From positions 22,816,001 to 22,880,000 of the forward strand of contig JABWDB010000004.1 in assembly GCA_019614645.1 (NCBI GenBank): 64,000 nucleotides of DNA, given 5' to 3'. The DNA comes from Stratiolaelaps scimitus (lineage: Eukaryota > Arthropoda > Arachnida > Mesostigmata > Laelapidae). The position numbers and the translations under genes were made by a program. Below, in pieces: positions 59,491-64,000 of the stretch; positions within the stretch are counted from its first letter, which is position 1, and every line of letters starts with the position of its first letter. Under the pieces are notes generated by a model. That model was not told where the DNA came from. It searched no databases and saw only the letters and a program-made list of their open reading frames with translations.

Positions 59491-59556
59491 CCACCCTTCT
59501 CAACAAACAGATATATATATATACGACCCTCCTCAGCAAAAATATATATATATATT
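59461..59556. repeat. Compound TA minisatellite with related spacers
   Basis: Three TA tracts (about 59461-59490, 59511-59523 and 59541-59556) are separated by two similar spacers, CCACCCTTCTCAACAAACAG and CGACCCTCCTCAGCAAAA. The block therefore looks like a tandem repeat of a unit of about 35-50 bases made of a TA tract plus spacer. It is open in several frames, giving repeated YIYI strings, but that is a consequence of the repeat. Confidence 0.8.
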
Positions 59557-59639
59557 ATACATATTCTCCCTACAGGCTATTCCATCTATTCCGGCCATCG
59601 AGTTGCCTGTATGTCCAGGAAGAGCCACTGTTCTGTGCT

Positions 59640-60110
59640 AATCCACATACGCACATGCGACGCATACTACATCCGACGACCAAAAAGCCTCCGAGAGCTG
59701 ACTCAAAGACGGCAAGGGCCTTCATTGAAAGGAGCATTCGAGGGAGCACTCGGCCTGCACGCGCATCATCCCGCCGACGGCCACGAGTATCATCACCCAT
59801 GCGCGCACGTACTCCTAACCCCTCGGCTATCGACCGGCGTTAGTCTCGCGAACTGGACACAGCAAGCCAGAGTAGCGAGTGCTTTTCTATTTACTTATAT
59901 CCACTATACAGCATTTGCACTCACCGGCATAGCACAGCCACTACATCCTCGAACACTGCAGGTTCGCAGGAAACGAGCTGCTCCTGGATGGCGTCAGTGA
60001 GTGCCGGAGGCTTTCGAGACTGCGAGAAGGTGTGAGAGGAAGAGGGGGAGACCAGGCCGGCGAAGAAAGCCGGCCTGCTATTGGGCTATTGAGCGGCTTC
60101 GGCTGGCTAG
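59640..60110. other. Short GC-richer island
   Basis: GC-richer block downstream of the TA minisatellite with plus-strand frames open (59404-60000, of which the first third is the repeat). No recognised domain. Possible exon or promoter; not supported further. Confidence 0.2.
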
Positions 60111-63100
60111 GTGGACTAGGCCACGACAACGTGACTAGACACAATGAAAGAGAGAGGGTGAGAGCTAGCTAGAGATAGAATTTTTGTTCAAGCCAGAACA
60201 AGAGGGAAGAGGAGCCTGCCTTAGTTCGTGCTCAACGCAGAATCCAATCTTTCTCTATCCAGCCACGGGATCTGAACATACTGAACAATGTGGCGAGGAA
60301 GAAAGTGCCCCGCTGCTTGTGTCAGTAACAAGAATCAAGTTCAGATATAGGGTGGAAGTTGAATACAACAGCAGTAACGCACGGTGAGCATGCCTTTAAT
60401 CGTGCGACATCGTACCTTACACGCGTGACACCGTGTTACCTCCTCGTGGGAATAGCGAGGCCGGAAAAGGGATCTGTGTATTCATGTTACTTGTAGTGTA
60501 TGCTTGCTTCCTGGTCATAAGCGAACAATATAAACAGCTCAGAATGACATCAAGATTAAAGACGATCAGCTATAGATTCATCGATAGATTACTGACGGCC
60601 AAACGATAAGGCGGCCGTGACGGTCCGAGTTGGGCTATGACGTCCGGAATAGCGAATCCTACAATTGGAACTCGTGTAATCCAAAGAAATTAATAGTTAA
60701 TAGCTGTTCCCAGTCAGAATCTTAGCACGAATAATGAGGCCGTTAGTTAATTAATTCTACAACTGGTTAATTTTAGACATATTGCTATAGTACGAAGCAT
60801 ACGTTTGCCCATTATTTTGCTAAGTTTTATTCAAATGAATAAATTTTTGCGCCATATCACCGTATCAGATCGATTAGGACACAATATCACTCTACGCCGT
60901 TCTTGTTATAGTATGTATACAATGTGTAACGTAAGTGGTCGCCGTCTGTTTTTACATTTGAACGCAAACAACTACTATTACTACTCTGAGTACAAATACT
61001 CGTTTGATTTGTGTTCTGTCCTTATCATTCGCATCAGTGGAGTCTGGCATAGCTTCGAAACAAAAAAAGATGACCACATGAAATGGACTTAAGAGTAACC
61101 AGCACCGATATAGCTTGCATCAAGCCGTCCTTGTATCCAAGCGCCATCTTCTATCGCGACACTCACAAAAAATGAGGATGCCAACCCCTACACCATGTGA
61201 CAACTACCAGTCTCCATTCGCGCTCATGTGTGGCTACGTTTACACAAATACAGTCGTTCAAGGGAGAACGGGAAGAGAGAGAGAGGCATACAGGAGAAGT
61301 GTTGTGGCTGGTCACTGAGGTGCTGCTATTCGGTGGGCGCAGCACCTCTTCGCCTGGCGTTGACGCGCCCGTCCGTAACGAACCACTTACAAACATCCGC
61401 CATTAGCAGATGAGATTTTTATATGCTCAGCGAACGGCAAACAACGGGAGATAAAGCCGAACTGTTCGCTCATCTGTACGCGAACGGCGGCCGACCTGAG
61501 GGAGCGACTTTAGCGAGCGTTCCGAATTGCACTGAATTAAATGCTCTGTTAGGGATATGTGTCTATCCTGTGATTGCCTGAAGGAATGATATTTTCGTGT
61601 AGATTTCGCTAATCTAGTATGTGAAATACAAGCGGAAGGAAAAAATTAAGTTGGACAACAAAGGTCCTCACCGAGGCCAGACAATAGTGCTCGTAGTCGT
61701 TTCAGTTACATGAGTTCTTTTTGCCAGGCAGATCTTTTAAACTGAACTCGTTCTTTGATTCTCAAGCAACATCTACATGGACGTCCCCATAGGTGCACAA
61801 CTAATGTAGTATAATAAGTATATTGCACCCTATCGTTAGCTATGTCCATCAATTGTAAGAACACCTGCTTTATGCAGTCGATAGAGTCCACTGATTTCCA
61901 CAAAGCCGATTAGCCGCGGTCCGCGTGAATCTTTTCGTACATTTTCCATTGGCCACTTCTCTGCACTTAGTCTTGTGGTGGCATTGATACAAGCAATGTC
62001 GGGTAGAAAAATCCACCCACCGTTAGCCACACCACGGTTTTATCCTGGTCTCCAGTCTGTTTATCCAAGCCGTCTCCATGGGAACTGCTCCACGTCACCG
62101 TCAAGACCATCACGGAGACAACGAATCCGCGTAAATTTCACCCCTTGAAAATTTAGCCATCCTCAAATCACGTCGGTCACATGCGTCTTCTGACAGGTTT
62201 TTTGGAAACTATGGAAAATCGTGTAGTAGAAGCTACACATTTGTGCCGACTACTTCTAGTACAACTAGTATGCGCATCGAACAACATCGATTCAACAGCT
62301 AATCTAACATAGCAGATGTGACGAGTACGAATCGGACGACTCTTCCAATATCTCTCAATCTGTGCGCTTGTATGCACCGCGGTAATCTGTTACCATCTCA
62401 TCTCGTGCAATGAGCAGGCAGACGCAGAACGAAGATGAGGGTGTGTGCATGATATGAGCATAGTCGTATCATGTTGTGGAAGAGTTTTCACAATATCAGA
62501 TGCCGAGCAATGGTGATTCATTCGCCATTCAGAGGGAGAAAGCATATTGGATACAGCAGCTGGAGGGTTTGTCGGCCAGCCGAGTAACTTCGATAACGGT
62601 CCATTTGTCTTTCGCATCAATTCCTGTTCGCCGCAGAAAATTAGCCTCCCAATGGCGATCGAAGTTTCTCGCTCGTCGAAGGATATTTGGGATAAATAGG
62701 GCCCACTTTCGTAAACAAGTCATAAACGCCGTATATCGACGATGTCGAGAAACTATACGAGCATGTCCATGAAGATCCCTCTCCGCTTTTAACCCTGTTC
62801 AGAACTTTCAGTGGAAAGTCCTTCATTCTTCATTTCTGTTATTTACGCCAGATTGTTGCTGCTAATATTAATAATACTCGCATAGAAATATTACATTTGC
62901 ACAGTTTGCCATGCCGACGATCAGCGTAACAACGATGACTTGCTGTTCAACATATTCTAAACATGAATGTGTCATGTGTATTAATTAATCTCTCAATCGA
63001 AACTTACACCAGGCATAGTAGAGCCGTAAAAGAATCTGGCTATCATGCAATGGATATAGATAATATTTGGACCCTAAAATTGCCGAGCAATTGTAATGAA

Positions 63101-64000
63101 TAGAGCATTTTTTTTAAATATATCTATGTTAAAAATTAGAATATCCTCATGCCCCCCTGCTTTGTACTTAAAGTTGAGGCGTAGTATTCTCATGATCAAA
63201 AATACACTCAGCACACCAACCAATTGTCTAACGAATTCATTCTACAAGAGAACAACAATGTCCCGCCATGGCTTCACTATAGATCGGTTCGTTGATTAGC
63301 GGGATGGTTCAGATGAGTCGATAGTCCGGCGGTTATCATAGCATAGTGTCACGGTAAAACACAACCCACACACACACACACATGGCAACGGAACAAGGTG
63401 AGTCCTGGCTCAAGGGTATCTATTTTGACTATCTCGGTAAAGGGACCCTAACCATCCTAAAGGTTCATTTGGATTAGCTATTTAGTTCATAGTGTAGCAG
63501 CTATGGACGAGATGGGAGGAACGGCTTAATATTGTATGGTTTGACCACAGGTTTTCTATCTCGGATGGGATGTTCCAGTTGCTTCAGCCGCTGATGTCTT
63601 TGTTGAATACCACGACTCGAAGACCCCCGAGTGTCTATGTGATGTGTGTGTCGCCACAACGAATCCTATTGATTTGCGGTCAAGGTCACAAGCTTCACAC
63701 AATTGCCCCTGCTAAGCATGGCTGGAGAGCGCCACGGAGAACGGTGTAGATTCCGTCGACCACAACAGTGATAGAGAATAAGGGTCATCATGACCGTGAT
63801 TGGCAACTCGCTAGCTGTAGAAAATGAGGTACCATACACGTGACGTTGGTTCGTCAACGTCCGCCTGTCGTCTCAGCAATCGACGTCCTTGGAGCGAGCC
63901 TTGCAATGTGGTAGTTACACGACTTAGTAGCTACGCGCCAGCGAAGACGAAAACGCGATGATATTCAGATGCTGACGCCACCACTCGTGCCGCTGATGCA
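60111..64000. other. Stretch without a supported gene
   Basis: Scattered short frames. The frame containing ATG 60835 meets a consensus GTAAGT donor at 60930 after about 31 codons and continues open to 61092, with no recognised family. Frames on both strands at 62390-62830 are also unassigned. A CA run lies near 63366-63382. No RNA gene or transposon copy was recognised. Confidence 0.45.

Noticed and set aside
59404..60000. 198-codon plus-strand frame
   Set aside because: Its first third is the TA minisatellite translated as YIYI strings, and the rest shows no family features.

Overview
This is eukaryotic, almost certainly animal, nuclear DNA. It has no closely packed long reading frames, many short simple repeats ((TA)n, (CT/GA)n, (CA/GT)n, AAT and CAG tracts), remnants of class I and class II transposons, and many splice-like signals. 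A Ty3/gypsy element with mag-type zinc knuckles, a mariner-type transposase relic and a tRNA-derived SINE together suggest an arthropod. A mite or tick would fit, but that is a guess; the sequence does not settle the taxon.

The one gene that can be called with certainty lies in a complete, apparently young LTR retrotransposon at 28994-34133. It has two 149-bp LTRs that read as identical, a 5-bp GTTAA target duplication, a serine-tRNA-type primer binding site touching the 5' LTR, one uninterrupted gag-pol frame of 1510 codons from the first ATG, and a polypurine tract abutting the 3' LTR. Within the polyprotein, Gag is followed by two zinc knuckles, protease, reverse transcriptase, RNase H, integrase and a long basic low-complexity tail. 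Just upstream, on the minus strand, is a decayed mariner/Tc1-like transposase (about 28209-28710).

Other repeats: a 172-bp tRNA-like SINE with a 15-bp target duplication (57034-57205), whose 3' end has a diverged match at 15854-15893; a second dispersed family sharing an AATAAA-containing end (22041-22089 and 48323-48367); a nearly perfect hairpin (4817-4877); and several microsatellites, the longest an AT tract of about 83 bp (53351-53433).

The remaining roughly 58 kb shows no protein I can identify. By eye it alternates between AT-rich stretches and GC-richer islands of 0.5-1.7 kb (about 1250-1910, 7640-8680, 11230-12540, 15040-15700, 17420-18110, 20230-21480, 41600-43310, 45480-46340, 54230-55790, 59640-60110). 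Several islands carry GA/CT tracts and coding-like segments ending in good splice donors. The simplest reading is intergenic or long-intron DNA with scattered exons or promoters. Candidate exons are listed at low confidence, with no function assigned. No rRNA, intact tRNA or CRISPR was seen.
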